Shown piece after piece: positions 1 through 5,603 of a stretch of 6,139 nucleotides of DNA. The notes beneath the pieces are model-generated. The model saw only the letters and a program-made list of their open reading frames with translations, did no database searches and had not been told where the DNA came from. The DNA is from an uncultured bacterium (GTDB lineage Bacteria; Bacillota; Clostridia; Lachnospirales; Lachnospiraceae): contig CALBJL010000237.1 of NCBI GenBank assembly GCA_937893485.1, positions 1-6,139 on the forward strand, in the 5' to 3' direction. A program made the position numbers and the translations under genes. Numbering within the stretch: position 1 is the first letter of the stretch; each line of letters opens with the position of its first letter.

Positions 1-80
1 TTTTTACGTTTTGTCCATGACAATCGCATGTCCGCAAAGCGTGCCTACGATTCATTTACAGCGGTGGACTTCGCCACTGA

Positions 81-539
81 CTACTGCATGGAGTTGACGG
101 TCTTATACTTGTAGAGCATCTCTGCGTAGTTCTGCTCCTCGATCTGGATATCCGCTAACAGCTTTCTCACCGCAGGCTCACCAAAATTAAATACGTTGGT
201 GTTGTACTCGCCGGATGCCAGCTTTTCTGCACTGATACAGTCTGTCGCCAGGAAACAGTCATTTTTCTTATCCTCGGTATCTGTCATACCGGTATACGTC
301 GCCTTGGGCTGATAGTCCGCACCTGCCTTGCAGTTGCAGTCACAACTGGGTACCGTGCCGCTTAACACTTCCCCTAACGTATCATAATGCTTCTGCTGCA
401 TCTTCTCGAGTTCACCAAACAGATCCTGCAATACCGGATCCTTTGCCTCACCGCCGCAGCGCTGATATTTTTCTACGAGACTTTTTTCCTGTGTCTGGAG
501 ATCCTGAATCGCAGTCTTTTCTTTTTCTGTTAAGATCAT
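81..539 (-). CDS. CotF-like spore coat protein
   Basis: This 152-residue, mostly helical, soluble protein resembles the CotF / coat-F domain family, whose members are helical-bundle (ferritin-like) proteins of the spore coat in Firmicutes. The N-terminal part is a charged helix (ILTEKEKTAIQDLQTQEKS). A second helix around residues 36-59 contains EKMQQKHYDTL, and a C-terminal helix contains IEEQNYAEMLYKYK. A cysteine cluster CDCNC lies at residues 66-70 in the linker, with further Cys at 28 and later; these could cross-link or bind metal, which is inference. I chose the ATG at 537-539 because AGGAGG (548-553) lies 8 nt upstream of it; a longer frame from 563 would put that Shine-Dalgarno site inside the gene. 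It lies downstream of nrdR but behind a strong terminator, so it probably has its own sporulation-specific promoter. Family assignment is from recognised sequence character, not a search. Confidence 0.75.
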   Translation of the reverse strand: MILTEKEKTAIQDLQTQEKSLVEKYQRCGGEAKDPVLQDLFGELEKMQQKHYDTLGEVLSGTVPSCDCNCKAGADYQPKATYTGMTDTEDKKNDCFLATDCISAEKLASGEYNTNVFNFGEPAVRKLLADIQIEEQNYAEMLYKYKTVNSMQ

Positions 540-580
540 TTTCGTTTCCTCCTGTCTTTTCATACACCGATTAACTGTGC

Positions 581-594
581 CATACTCTAGTATG
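581..594. repeat. Perfect palindrome upstream of the coat-protein gene
   Basis: CATACT-CT-AGTATG is a 6-bp inverted repeat with a 2-nt spacer. It lies about 40 nt upstream of the coat-protein start and just past the nrdR terminator. Read on the minus strand, CATACTAG partly resembles the CATA-type -10 elements of sporulation sigma factors, but I see no convincing -35. It could be a promoter element, an operator, or chance. Confidence 0.35.
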
Positions 595-595
595 C

Positions 596-630
596 AAAAA
601 AAAGCCTTCGGCTATACACCGAAAGCTTTT
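596..630 (-). terminator. Rho-independent terminator after nrdR
   Basis: On the minus strand AAAGCTTTCGG pairs with CCGAAGGCTTT (plus positions 619-629 and 601-611), an 11-bp stem with one U-G wobble and a 7-nt loop. It is followed directly by a run of eight T (603 down to 596). It ends transcription from nrdR and separates it from the coat-protein gene. The plus-strand reading has a C-A mismatch and a poorer T tract, so minus-strand use is favoured. Confidence 0.9.
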
Positions 631-699
631 CCATTTATTTTATGTAATTAAAATGCAAATTTTTCTATAATACAGACTAATACTTAACCCCACAAAAAA

Positions 700-1149
700 C
701 TACACTAACATTTTTTTCAGTTCGTTCATAAATGTCTCTACATCCTTGAACTCACGATAGACAGACGCAAAACGCACATAGGCAACCGCATTCAGATCCT
801 TGAGTTTGTCCATGATGAGTTCACCAATCACGATACTCGGAATTTCCTTCTCCTCACGGTTAAAAATCTCGGTCTCTACATCATCGATCAACTGATTCAT
901 CTGCGCCACGGAGATCGGCAGCTTGTGGCACGCACGCAGTACACCGCCTTCGATCTTTGAGCGGTCATACGGCTCACGGTTATTGTCCTTTTTGACGATG
1001 ATTAACGGAATCGTCTCCACCTTCTCATACGTCGTAAAACGTTTGCCACACGCATCACACAGACGACGGCGGCGGATTGAATTATTGTCGTCTGCCGGTC
1101 TGGAATCAATTACTCTTGTATTTTCACTGCTGCAATACGGACACTTCAT
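700..1149 (-). CDS. nrdR: Transcriptional repressor NrdR
   Basis: NrdR is the nucleotide-sensing repressor of ribonucleotide reductase operons. It binds NrdR boxes through a zinc ribbon and senses (d)ATP through an ATP-cone. The 149-residue length is standard for the family. The zinc ribbon is complete: C3-x2-C6 (MKCPYC) and C31-x2-C34 (CDACG), with the typical basic stretch SIRRRRLCD between them and RFTTYE after. Residues from about 49 to 139 fit the ATP-cone (IIVKKDNNREPYDRSKIEGG). GGGAGGG lies 5 nt before the ATG, and a perfect sigma-A promoter lies 45-73 nt upstream. Its neighbour ylmC/ymxH is the usual partner of nrdR near sigG in many clostridia, although sigG is not in this window. 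No reductase gene is present, so it must act elsewhere on the chromosome. Identification is firm. Confidence 0.97.
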   Translation of the reverse strand: MKCPYCSSENTRVIDSRPADDNNSIRRRRLCDACGKRFTTYEKVETIPLIIVKKDNNREPYDRSKIEGGVLRACHKLPISVAQMNQLIDDVETEIFNREEKEIPSIVIGELIMDKLKDLNAVAYVRFASVYREFKDVETFMNELKKMLV

Positions 1150-1168
1150 ATATTCCCTCCCACTGTAT

Positions 1169-1180
1169 GGTATTTATACC
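1169..1180. promoter_or_regulatory. Palindrome in the nrdR 5' leader
   Basis: GGTAT-TT-ATACC is a perfect 5-bp inverted repeat between the predicted nrdR transcription start (about 1187) and its Shine-Dalgarno site (1155-1161). It could be an operator or a weak RNA hairpin. It does not closely match the NrdR-box pattern I know, so autoregulation is not supported by sequence alone. Confidence 0.3.
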
Positions 1181-1193
1181 TTCTCATAAAACA

Positions 1194-1222
1194 ATTATAG
1201 AAATTCCGGCAAAAAATGTCAA
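1194..1222 (-). promoter_or_regulatory. Consensus sigma-A promoter of nrdR
   Basis: On the minus strand TTGACA (1217-1222) and TATAAT (1194-1199) are separated by exactly 17 nt, a perfect match to the vegetative consensus in both hexamers and spacing. Transcription would start near 1187, giving a leader of about 38 nt before the nrdR ATG. The promoter lies in the gap between ylmC and nrdR, so nrdR can be expressed independently of ylmC. Confidence 0.93.
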
Positions 1223-1252
1223 TTCTTTTCGGACGGAATCACACATCGCAAA

Positions 1253-1507
1253 TCAGCCTTTATGCTTGCATTTATCGACATCGATCTGTACCAGCACCGT
1301 ATCCGGTCCGATCTTACAAATACATTTCCATGGTATAATCAGTTCAAATTCCCTGCCGAACAATCCCAAGCATCTTCCGGGTCCCGGCACAACAAGTGCC
1401 TCGATCTGTCCACATTTTGGATCAAAATCGAGATCCATCACATTGCCGAGCGTCCGCCCGTCCACAACATTGACGACCTCTTTATCCTCCAATTCACACA
1501 AACGCAT
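1253..1507 (-). CDS. YlmC/YmxH family PRC-barrel sporulation protein
   Basis: This small 84-residue protein is recognised as the YlmC/YmxH family, single PRC-barrel domain proteins of sporulating Firmicutes. The usual opening (here MRLCELEDKEVVNVVDG) is followed by the PRC-barrel core GRTLGNVMDLDFDPKCGQIE and the conserved IIPWKCICKIGPDTVLV strand region. The molecular role is not well established; genes of this family usually sit next to sigG and nrdR. Here nrdR follows 103 nt downstream with its own strong promoter. The start at 1505-1507 matches the family N-terminus and has an imperfect Shine-Dalgarno AGGCGGA about 6 nt upstream. Only about 37 nt separate it from the ychF terminator stem, so either its promoter overlaps that terminator or it depends on read-through. 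The protein is rich in Cys for its size (5 residues). Confidence 0.9.
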   Translation of the reverse strand: MRLCELEDKEVVNVVDGRTLGNVMDLDFDPKCGQIEALVVPGPGRCLGLFGREFELIIPWKCICKIGPDTVLVQIDVDKCKHKG

Positions 1508-1534
1508 TCCATGTCCGCCTGTCAGTTGTTCTCA

Positions 1535-1575
1535 CAAATAAAATATGCGGCTGCCCAAAAAGCGTGCAGCCGCAT
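1535..1575 (-). terminator. Rho-independent terminator after ychF
   Basis: ATGCGGCTGC (1545-1554) and GCAGCCGCAT (1566-1575) form a perfect 10-bp GC-rich stem with an 11-nt loop. On the minus strand the stem is followed by ATTTTATTTG, a T-rich but interrupted tail. It lies 9 nt after the ychF stop codon and probably ends the ychF transcript, perhaps with some read-through into ylmC because the T tract is imperfect. Confidence 0.85.
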
Positions 1576-1583
1576 CACACATT

Positions 1584-2684
1584 CTATACGTTAAAGCGGA
1601 ACAGAATCACATCGCCATCCCTGACCACATACTCTTTTCCTTCCATTCCCACAATTCCTTTTTCACGCGCAGCCGCCAGACTGCCGTTGTCGAGCAGATC
1701 CTGATAATTCACGACCTCCGCCTTGATAAATCCACGCTCAAAATCCGTGTGGATCTTGCCTGCCGCCTGCGGTGCCTTGGTGCCCTTTTTAATCGTCCAT
1801 GCACGGCACTCATCCTCTCCTGCGGTCAGGAAACTGATCAATCCAAGCAGGCTGTAGCTGGCTGCTACCAGCTTGTCAAGTCCGCTGGACGTCACGCCCA
1901 GATCTGCCAGAAATTCTTCTTTTTCCTCATCGGAAAGCTCTGCCAGCTCCTGCTCGATCTGCGCACAGATCACAAACACTTCTGCGCCCTCTGCGCCTGC
2001 CATCTCACGCACCTTTGCAACGTGCGGATTGGATGCGCCGTCGTCTGCAAGGTCATCTTCTGCAACATTGGCGGCGTAGATCGTAGGTTTTGCGGTCAGC
2101 AGGTTGTAAGATGCAAACCAGTTCTCCTGATCCTCATCATCCGGCACTTCAAACGTGCGTGCCATCTTGCCATCCTCGAGATGCGCCTTGACTGCCTCTA
2201 ACAATTCCATCTCCTTTGCCAATGTCTTGTCCATGCGCGCCTGTTTTGCAACCTTGGCGATTCTGCGGTCGAGAATCTCAATATCAGAAAAGATCAGTTC
2301 TAAATTGATCGTCTCGATGTCTCTCGCCGGATCGATGTTTCCATCCACATGCACAATATTCGTATCCTCAAAGCAGCGAACCACATGTACGATCGCGTCT
2401 ACCTCACGGATGTTTGCCAGAAACTGGTTGCCCAGTCCCTCTCCCTTGCTCGCTCCTTTTACCAGTCCCGCAATATCCACGAATTCGATCGTGGCAGGTG
2501 TGACCTTTTTCGTATGATACAGCTCACCGAGCTTCACGATCCGCTCATCCGGCACGGAAACGATGCCCACATTGGGATCGATCGTGGCAAACGGATAGTT
2601 TGCGGACAATGCGCCCGCCTTTGTCAATGAGTTGAATAATGTACTTTTTCCCACGTTGGGAAGTCCGACGATACCTAATTTCAT
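1584..2684 (-). CDS. ychF: Redox-regulated ATPase YchF (Obg-family, OLA1-like)
   Basis: YchF is a ribosome-associated P-loop NTPase of the Obg family that prefers ATP to GTP and is linked to stress responses. The 366-residue length is normal. The P-loop GLPNVGKST is at residues 7-15 and the switch/G3 motif DIAGL at 70-74. The altered G4 motif NVAE at 206-209 replaces the NKxD of true GTPases and fits ATP preference. The last ~85 residues form the TGS domain (from ISFLTAGEDECRAWTIKKGT to DGDVILFRFNV). The coiled-coil segment lies around residues 125-170. The start is supported by GAGGT about 10 nt upstream and by the canonical MKLGIVGLPNVGKS opening. A broken integrase ends only 31 nt upstream, and I see no convincing promoter in that gap. 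Expression may come from within or beyond the integrase remnant. The gene itself appears intact. Confidence 0.98.
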   Translation of the reverse strand: MKLGIVGLPNVGKSTLFNSLTKAGALSANYPFATIDPNVGIVSVPDERIVKLGELYHTKKVTPATIEFVDIAGLVKGASKGEGLGNQFLANIREVDAIVHVVRCFEDTNIVHVDGNIDPARDIETINLELIFSDIEILDRRIAKVAKQARMDKTLAKEMELLEAVKAHLEDGKMARTFEVPDDEDQENWFASYNLLTAKPTIYAANVAEDDLADDGASNPHVAKVREMAGAEGAEVFVICAQIEQELAELSDEEKEEFLADLGVTSSGLDKLVAASYSLLGLISFLTAGEDECRAWTIKKGTKAPQAAGKIHTDFERGFIKAEVVNYQDLLDNGSLAAAREKGIVGMEGKEYVVRDGDVILFRFNV

Positions 2685-2701
2685 TTTATCTTTTACCTCT
2701 C

Positions 2702-2730
2702 CGAAAACCCTTGATTTATCTGGATTTTCG
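2702..2730. other. Imperfect inverted repeat at int/ychF junction, possible attachment-site core
   Basis: CGAAAACCC (2702-2710) and GGATTTTCG (2722-2730) are 9-bp arms with one mismatch around an 11-nt centre (TTGATTTATCT). The repeat spans the integrase stop codon (2716-2718). On the minus strand no T tract follows, so a terminator is unlikely. Core sites of tyrosine recombinases are short inverted arms around an overlap and often abut the 3' end of int, so an att end is plausible. A second copy is not in the window. This is inference. Confidence 0.4.
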
Positions 2731-3663
2731 CCTTTCTTTAGATTTCTTGTACGCCCTTTTTACGCCCTTTTTTATGACTGGCAGCGTAACCTGTTGAAAT
2801 TGGCGTATGGCATTTACCAGTGACTCGTCCGTAACATGGACGCATCTGTCCATAGTTGTTTTAATGCTTGCGTGTCCTAAATAGCTGTTGCAGCACTTTA
2901 GGCTGTACGCCGCGCTCAATCACGCGTGTAGCATAAGTATGTCGTAAGGCGTGCATACAAAAGCGTTTGATACCCGCTTCATCAAACAATTTGTACAAGT
3001 GTGTGTCATAAGAACTGCTTTTTGCAGGTTCACCAGTACACCAGTTGACAAACACTAAATCTGACAGTCAACGTGCGCTTTTTCCACTCAATAGAGTCCC
3101 ATGTTAAACCAATCAATTCTGCTGTTCTCAATCCTGTTTCCAAGAGCAACGCATATTGTCAATAATTATGTGACCGCGCCGCTGCTTCAAGAAATTTCTC
3201 TTGTTCATCAACAGTCAAGTATTTAATATCGTCTACCGCCCGAACAGGCTTCGTATAGCGTACACCGTTCATAGGGTGTTTTGCGATAATGTCATTCATA
3301 ACTGCTGATTTTAACATGGTTCCCATTGTGATATAAGCCTGCCGGAATGGTTGAGCCTGCATAGGTGGTTTCCATTCGGTTAAAAACAGCTTTACAGTGC
3401 ATGGGCTTTACATCAGCTATACATATAGCCCCGATTACTGGCTGAATATTCCATTTGTAGTGTTCTTGATAATTCCGTTTTGTGTTCGGTGCAAGGTCGC
3501 AAACAATATTTTCAATCCAGTATTCAAACCACTTATCTACTGTCATATTGGGAGAAGTGACAATAAGATTATGCCGTTCTTCATATCTTGCGTCAGCAAG
3601 CCAGTTTTTCGCTTCCGGCAATGTTTCAAAGTATATCTCTTTACCTTTTAGATTTTTGCCCAT
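2716..3663 (-). pseudogene. Decayed tyrosine recombinase (phage/Tn916-type integrase)
   Basis: Joining the frames gives a recognisable integrase: SAM-like core-binding domain (VDKWFEYWIENIV, APNTKRNYQEHY), then the catalytic domain with Arg-I in LLETGLRTAELIGLTW and the HALRHTYATR His-x-x-Arg box, then LGHASIKTTMDR. Lesions, in reading order, are: (1) an apparently missing N-terminal AP2-like arm-binding domain, since MGKNLKGKE runs straight into IYFETLPEAKNW; (2) a one-base insertion near 3344-3345; (3) an in-frame TGA at 3159-3161; (4) an out-of-frame deletion with its junction near 3061-3065, between LTV and DLVFVN, removing roughly 65-70 residues including the catalytic Lys region; (5) a one-base insertion in AAA at 2879-2881; (6) TGC (Cys) in MDRCVHV, where the family has the nucleophilic Tyr. 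The start has AAAGGAG 8 nt upstream. No excisionase or other element genes remain. The protein cannot be a working recombinase. Confidence 0.93.
2750..2771. repeat. Perfect 11-nt tandem repeat near the integrase 3' end
   Basis: TACGCCCTTTT occurs twice in immediate succession (2750-2760, 2761-2771). It lies in the lysine-rich C-terminal tail of the integrase remnant and 20 nt from the possible attachment core. Short direct repeats beside an attachment site are often arm-type integrase or excisionase binding sites, which is the likeliest reading, but simple slippage duplication is also possible. Confidence 0.55.
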
Positions 3664-3668
3664 TTATC

Positions 3669-3698
3669 GGACTCCTTTCTTATCTCAAAAAAGAGTCC
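3669..3698 (-). promoter_or_regulatory. Leader hairpin sequestering the integrase Shine-Dalgarno
   Basis: In minus-strand RNA, GGACUCUUUU (plus 3689-3698) pairs with AAAGGAGUCC (3669-3678) as a 10-bp stem with one U-G wobble and a 10-nt loop. The 3' arm contains the whole Shine-Dalgarno AAAGGAG of the integrase, so the fold would block ribosome binding. A third copy of the hexamer, GGACTC at 3724-3729, lies in the promoter spacer. Function is inferred from pairing only. Confidence 0.6.
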
Positions 3699-3711
3699 AA
3701 CGCAACTATAT

Positions 3712-3740
3712 ATTATAGCATAAGGACTCTGTTTTTTCAA
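3712..3740 (-). promoter_or_regulatory. Sigma-A promoter of the integrase remnant
   Basis: On the minus strand TTGAAA (3735-3740), a 17-nt spacer and TATAAT (3712-3717) preceded by TGC (extended -10) form a strong vegetative promoter. Initiation near 3705 gives a leader of about 42 nt that begins just before the Shine-Dalgarno-sequestering hairpin. The promoter overlaps the read-through tail of the truncated IS110 frame. It could also supply transcription toward ychF. Confidence 0.8.
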
Positions 3741-3762
3741 TCTCAACAGGATTTTTTGTAGC

Positions 3763-4286
3763 GGTCTTGTATTCTGGAAAATAGATTTTCATCTCTCTGT
3801 GCAGCCGGTTAAGATTCCAGATCCTGTCTTCATTCAACTGATCCCGGAACATCGAAAGTCGTCTGATATCCGCATAAAGTTTTTCTGGAAGATATGGCAT
3901 TCCAAAGTTGCCATCCTTCACCAGATTTGCAATAAGCTTCGGATCCTTTTTATCATCCTTAAGCTGACTGTTGTCTTCCACCTCTTTTGTTTGCTTTACT
4001 GCGTATGGATTCACCTGCACAACACTGATTCCCTTTGCAACCAGCCAGGTTGTCAGACAAAACCAGTAATGACCGGTAGGCTCCAGCCCTAAGACAATCT
4101 GTTTCTTATCATTTGCAGCTGCAAGCTTAGTGCTCCAGTCTACATGCTTTCAAAGCCTTCTGCCGTATTGCTAAAGGAAAAAGCGGACTTACTGAGTTCT
4201 CTTCCTCTGGTATCAATTGCCCTCACATAATGTGTTTCGCTGCCAATATCGCATCCTAAGCATAGCAGTTTGTGTGTATTGTTTAT
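3763..4286 (-). pseudogene. Truncated, frameshifted IS110-family transposase
   Basis: This is the N-terminal RuvC-like DEDD half of an IS110-family recombinase. The frame beginning near 4286 gives CLGCDIGSETHYVRAIDTRG and runs to ESM, where TAG appears. Losing one base at about 4141-4142 moves the reading to DWSTKLAAANDKKQIVLGLE, then PTGHYWF and QVNPYAVKQTKE. The probable catalytic quartet is visible: Asp in CDIGS, Glu in LEPTG, and two Asp in KDDKKDPKL. Family similarity stops at YFPEYKT (about 3763). The frame then runs through unrelated sequence into the integrase promoter, stopping at 3706-3708. The C-terminal domain with the conserved Ser is absent. The expected start codon position appears to hold ATA (4284-4286). 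Only the left part of the element survives and it cannot transpose by itself. Confidence 0.88.
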
Positions 4287-4315
4287 TGTTAAGGTATGTG
4301 TATCTCAACAATACA
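4275..4315. repeat. 9-bp inverted repeat at IS110 5' end
   Basis: TGTATTGTT (4275-4283) and AACAATACA (4307-4315) are perfect inverted arms around a 23-nt spacer. The structure spans the presumed start of the transposase frame and its upstream flank. It may be part of the IS110 left-end noncoding structure or a hairpin affecting transposase expression. AT-rich composition makes chance more likely than for the GC-rich stems in this window. Confidence 0.4.
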
Positions 4316-4429
4316 ACATATATACAAAAACGCGCTAGCGGCTTGGTACAATAGATGCATTACATCATGCGCAAAACCAGCACATGATCAACATTCGGCA
4401 CTTATTACATCCTAAAGGGGATTTTTACC
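4287..4429. other. Noncoding gap between IS110 remnant and NSS remnant
   Basis: This 143-bp stretch separates two divergently oriented pseudogenes. It should contain the left noncoding end of the IS110 element and the native promoter/leader of the symporter. A Shine-Dalgarno-like AAAGGGGA (4414-4421) belongs to the symporter. CGCTAGCG (4332-4339) is an 8-bp palindrome. I cannot place the exact IS boundary, because no terminal inverted repeats or target duplication are visible, which is normal for IS110 elements. Confidence 0.4.
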
Positions 4430-4887
4430 ATAAAAAAACGTGATTCATTTAACAACAGCCGGGGCTTTATTCTCGCCTGCATCGGCTCTGCCGTCGGTAT
4501 TGGTAATATCTGGATTTTTCTGCCGGTCTGTCCTCACTCATCAATCTTTATGAGGCACCGATCGCCACGGTGCAGGAAAAACTGAATCTGAGCCGCAAGG
4601 CTTCCTATGACCTGATCGGAGTGATCGCGCTCATCGCGTCGGTCTGCATTCAGGGTATCGTCTCCGGCTGGATGGATGTGCTGTCGATCTATATCTGTCC
4701 GCTCGGTGCCAGACTCGCCGGGGTGATGTTTTTCTGGATATCTGGGAAAAAATATGTGGAAACACAGGTCAATACCGGGCATAGCAAACCATTTATAACG
4801 GTATTCTTCCCGATCTGCAAATATGTTTTCTGCCCGGTATATGTGCTTGTACTGATTCTTGGTATTTTACTTGACGGAATCGGCTGA
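4430..4887 (+). pseudogene. Neurotransmitter:sodium symporter (NSS), internally deleted
   Basis: NSS transporters couple amino-acid or amine uptake to Na+ and have 11-12 membrane helices in roughly 440-510 residues. The N-terminus is unmistakable: KKRDSFNNSRGFILACIG, then SAVGIGNIWIF, the Na+/substrate-site helix TM1. At about 4514-4522 it switches frame to SAGLSSLINLYEAPIATV, which matches the TM8 region, followed by LNLSRKASYDLIG and two to three further hydrophobic helices ending LILGILLDGIG. About 290 central residues are gone and the two parts are out of frame. The start codon position reads ATA (4430-4432) although AAAGGGGA lies about 8 nt upstream. The remnant therefore has three defects: start, deletion and frameshift. 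It converges on the flavoprotein gene, ending 51 nt from it. Substrate cannot be assigned. Confidence 0.9.
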
Positions 4888-4938
4888 CCATTGCCAGCTC
4901 AGAAGGTTTCATCCGTTTCCTCCCTAGCCACCAATCGA

Positions 4939-5565
4939 TTATCTGATAAAATGTGTCGCTACGCGCTCCTCTTTTTCCGGCAGCCCGAACTGCTCCCTGC
5001 CGAGCGCGATGCTTTTCATGAGAAACATCATATTTCTTGCGAGCGTGCGCATCGTCTGACGGCCTTCCTCATCCTGCAATGCCTCACCCGGTGTGAGTCC
5101 GTGAATGCTGTTCCAATACTGGCTGGGCGCGACCGGCATATTCGAGATCGTAAAATATTTGTTCAGTTCGTCAAAGGTCGCCGAGCAGCCGCCCCTTCTG
5201 GCACAAGCCACGCTCGCACCGACCTTCATTGTCTTATCAAACGGCGTGCTGTAAAACAGCCGGTCAAGACATGCGATCAGCGTCGCGTTTGCAGATGCAT
5301 AATACACCGGACTGGCAACAACCAGACCATCCGCCGCCTCAAATTTCGGTGCCAGCTCATTCACAATATCATCAAATACACAACAGCCCTCCGTCGCACA
5401 GCCACCACAGGCAATACATCCGCGCACCGCCTGATTGCCCACAACAACTGTCTCTGTTTCCACGCCGTTTGCCTCAAACACCTGCTCCATCTCACGGAGC
5501 GCCACGGCGGTGTTACCGTTAGGTCTCGGACTGCCGTTTAACATTAAGACTTTCAAATTGCTCAT
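4939..5565 (-). CDS. Flavodoxin-family NAD(P)H-dependent oxidoreductase, iron-sulfur flavoprotein-like
   Basis: This intact 208-residue cytosolic protein has the NADPH-dependent FMN reductase/flavodoxin fold. The N-terminal strand-loop KVLMLNGSPRPNGNT (residues 5-19) carries the GSPRxxGNT phosphate-binding signature for FMN. A cysteine cluster C50-x2-C53-x2-C56-x4-C61, with an extra C62, fits the compact iron-sulfur motif of Isf-type flavoproteins, so a 4Fe-4S cluster is possible; many relatives keep only part of it. SPVYYASANA (about 85-94) is the second flavin-contacting loop, and ARRGG (about 122-126) and APSQYWNS follow as in the family. GAGGAG lies 8 nt before the ATG. It is 38 nt downstream of the HicB-like gene on the same strand with no terminator between them, so the two may be co-transcribed. 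Physiological substrate is unknown; electron transfer or quinone/nitro/disulfide reduction is possible. Confidence 0.9.
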   Translation of the reverse strand: MSNLKVLMLNGSPRPNGNTAVALREMEQVFEANGVETETVVVGNQAVRGCIACGGCATEGCCVFDDIVNELAPKFEAADGLVVASPVYYASANATLIACLDRLFYSTPFDKTMKVGASVACARRGGCSATFDELNKYFTISNMPVAPSQYWNSIHGLTPGEALQDEEGRQTMRTLARNMMFLMKSIALGREQFGLPEKEERVATHFIR

Positions 5566-5603
5566 GTCTGTTTCTCCTCTTTTCGTTTTCTCTGCAAATT
5601 CTT

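Noticed and set aside
60..80. Imperfect hairpin just downstream of the coat-protein gene
   Set aside because: The stem is interrupted and no T tract follows on the minus strand, so it does not meet the criteria for a terminator.
1..114. Plus-strand frame open from the left edge to a stop at 112-114
   Set aside because: It has no recognisable similarity, overlaps the coat-protein 3' end, and is only 37 codons without a visible start.
1077..2201. Long plus-strand frames opposite nrdR, ylmC and ychF
   Set aside because: They lie antisense to firmly identified genes, lack family features and good ribosome binding sites, and are codon-structure shadows.
4534..4782. Minus-strand frame opposite the NSS remnant
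   Set aside because: It is antisense to recognisable transporter sequence and has no membrane or domain features of its own.
4891..5541. 216-residue plus-strand frame opposite the flavoprotein
   Set aside because: The minus-strand flavoprotein has clear FMN-binding motifs and a good ribosome binding site; the opposite frame is rich in Arg/His/Cys with no domain signature.
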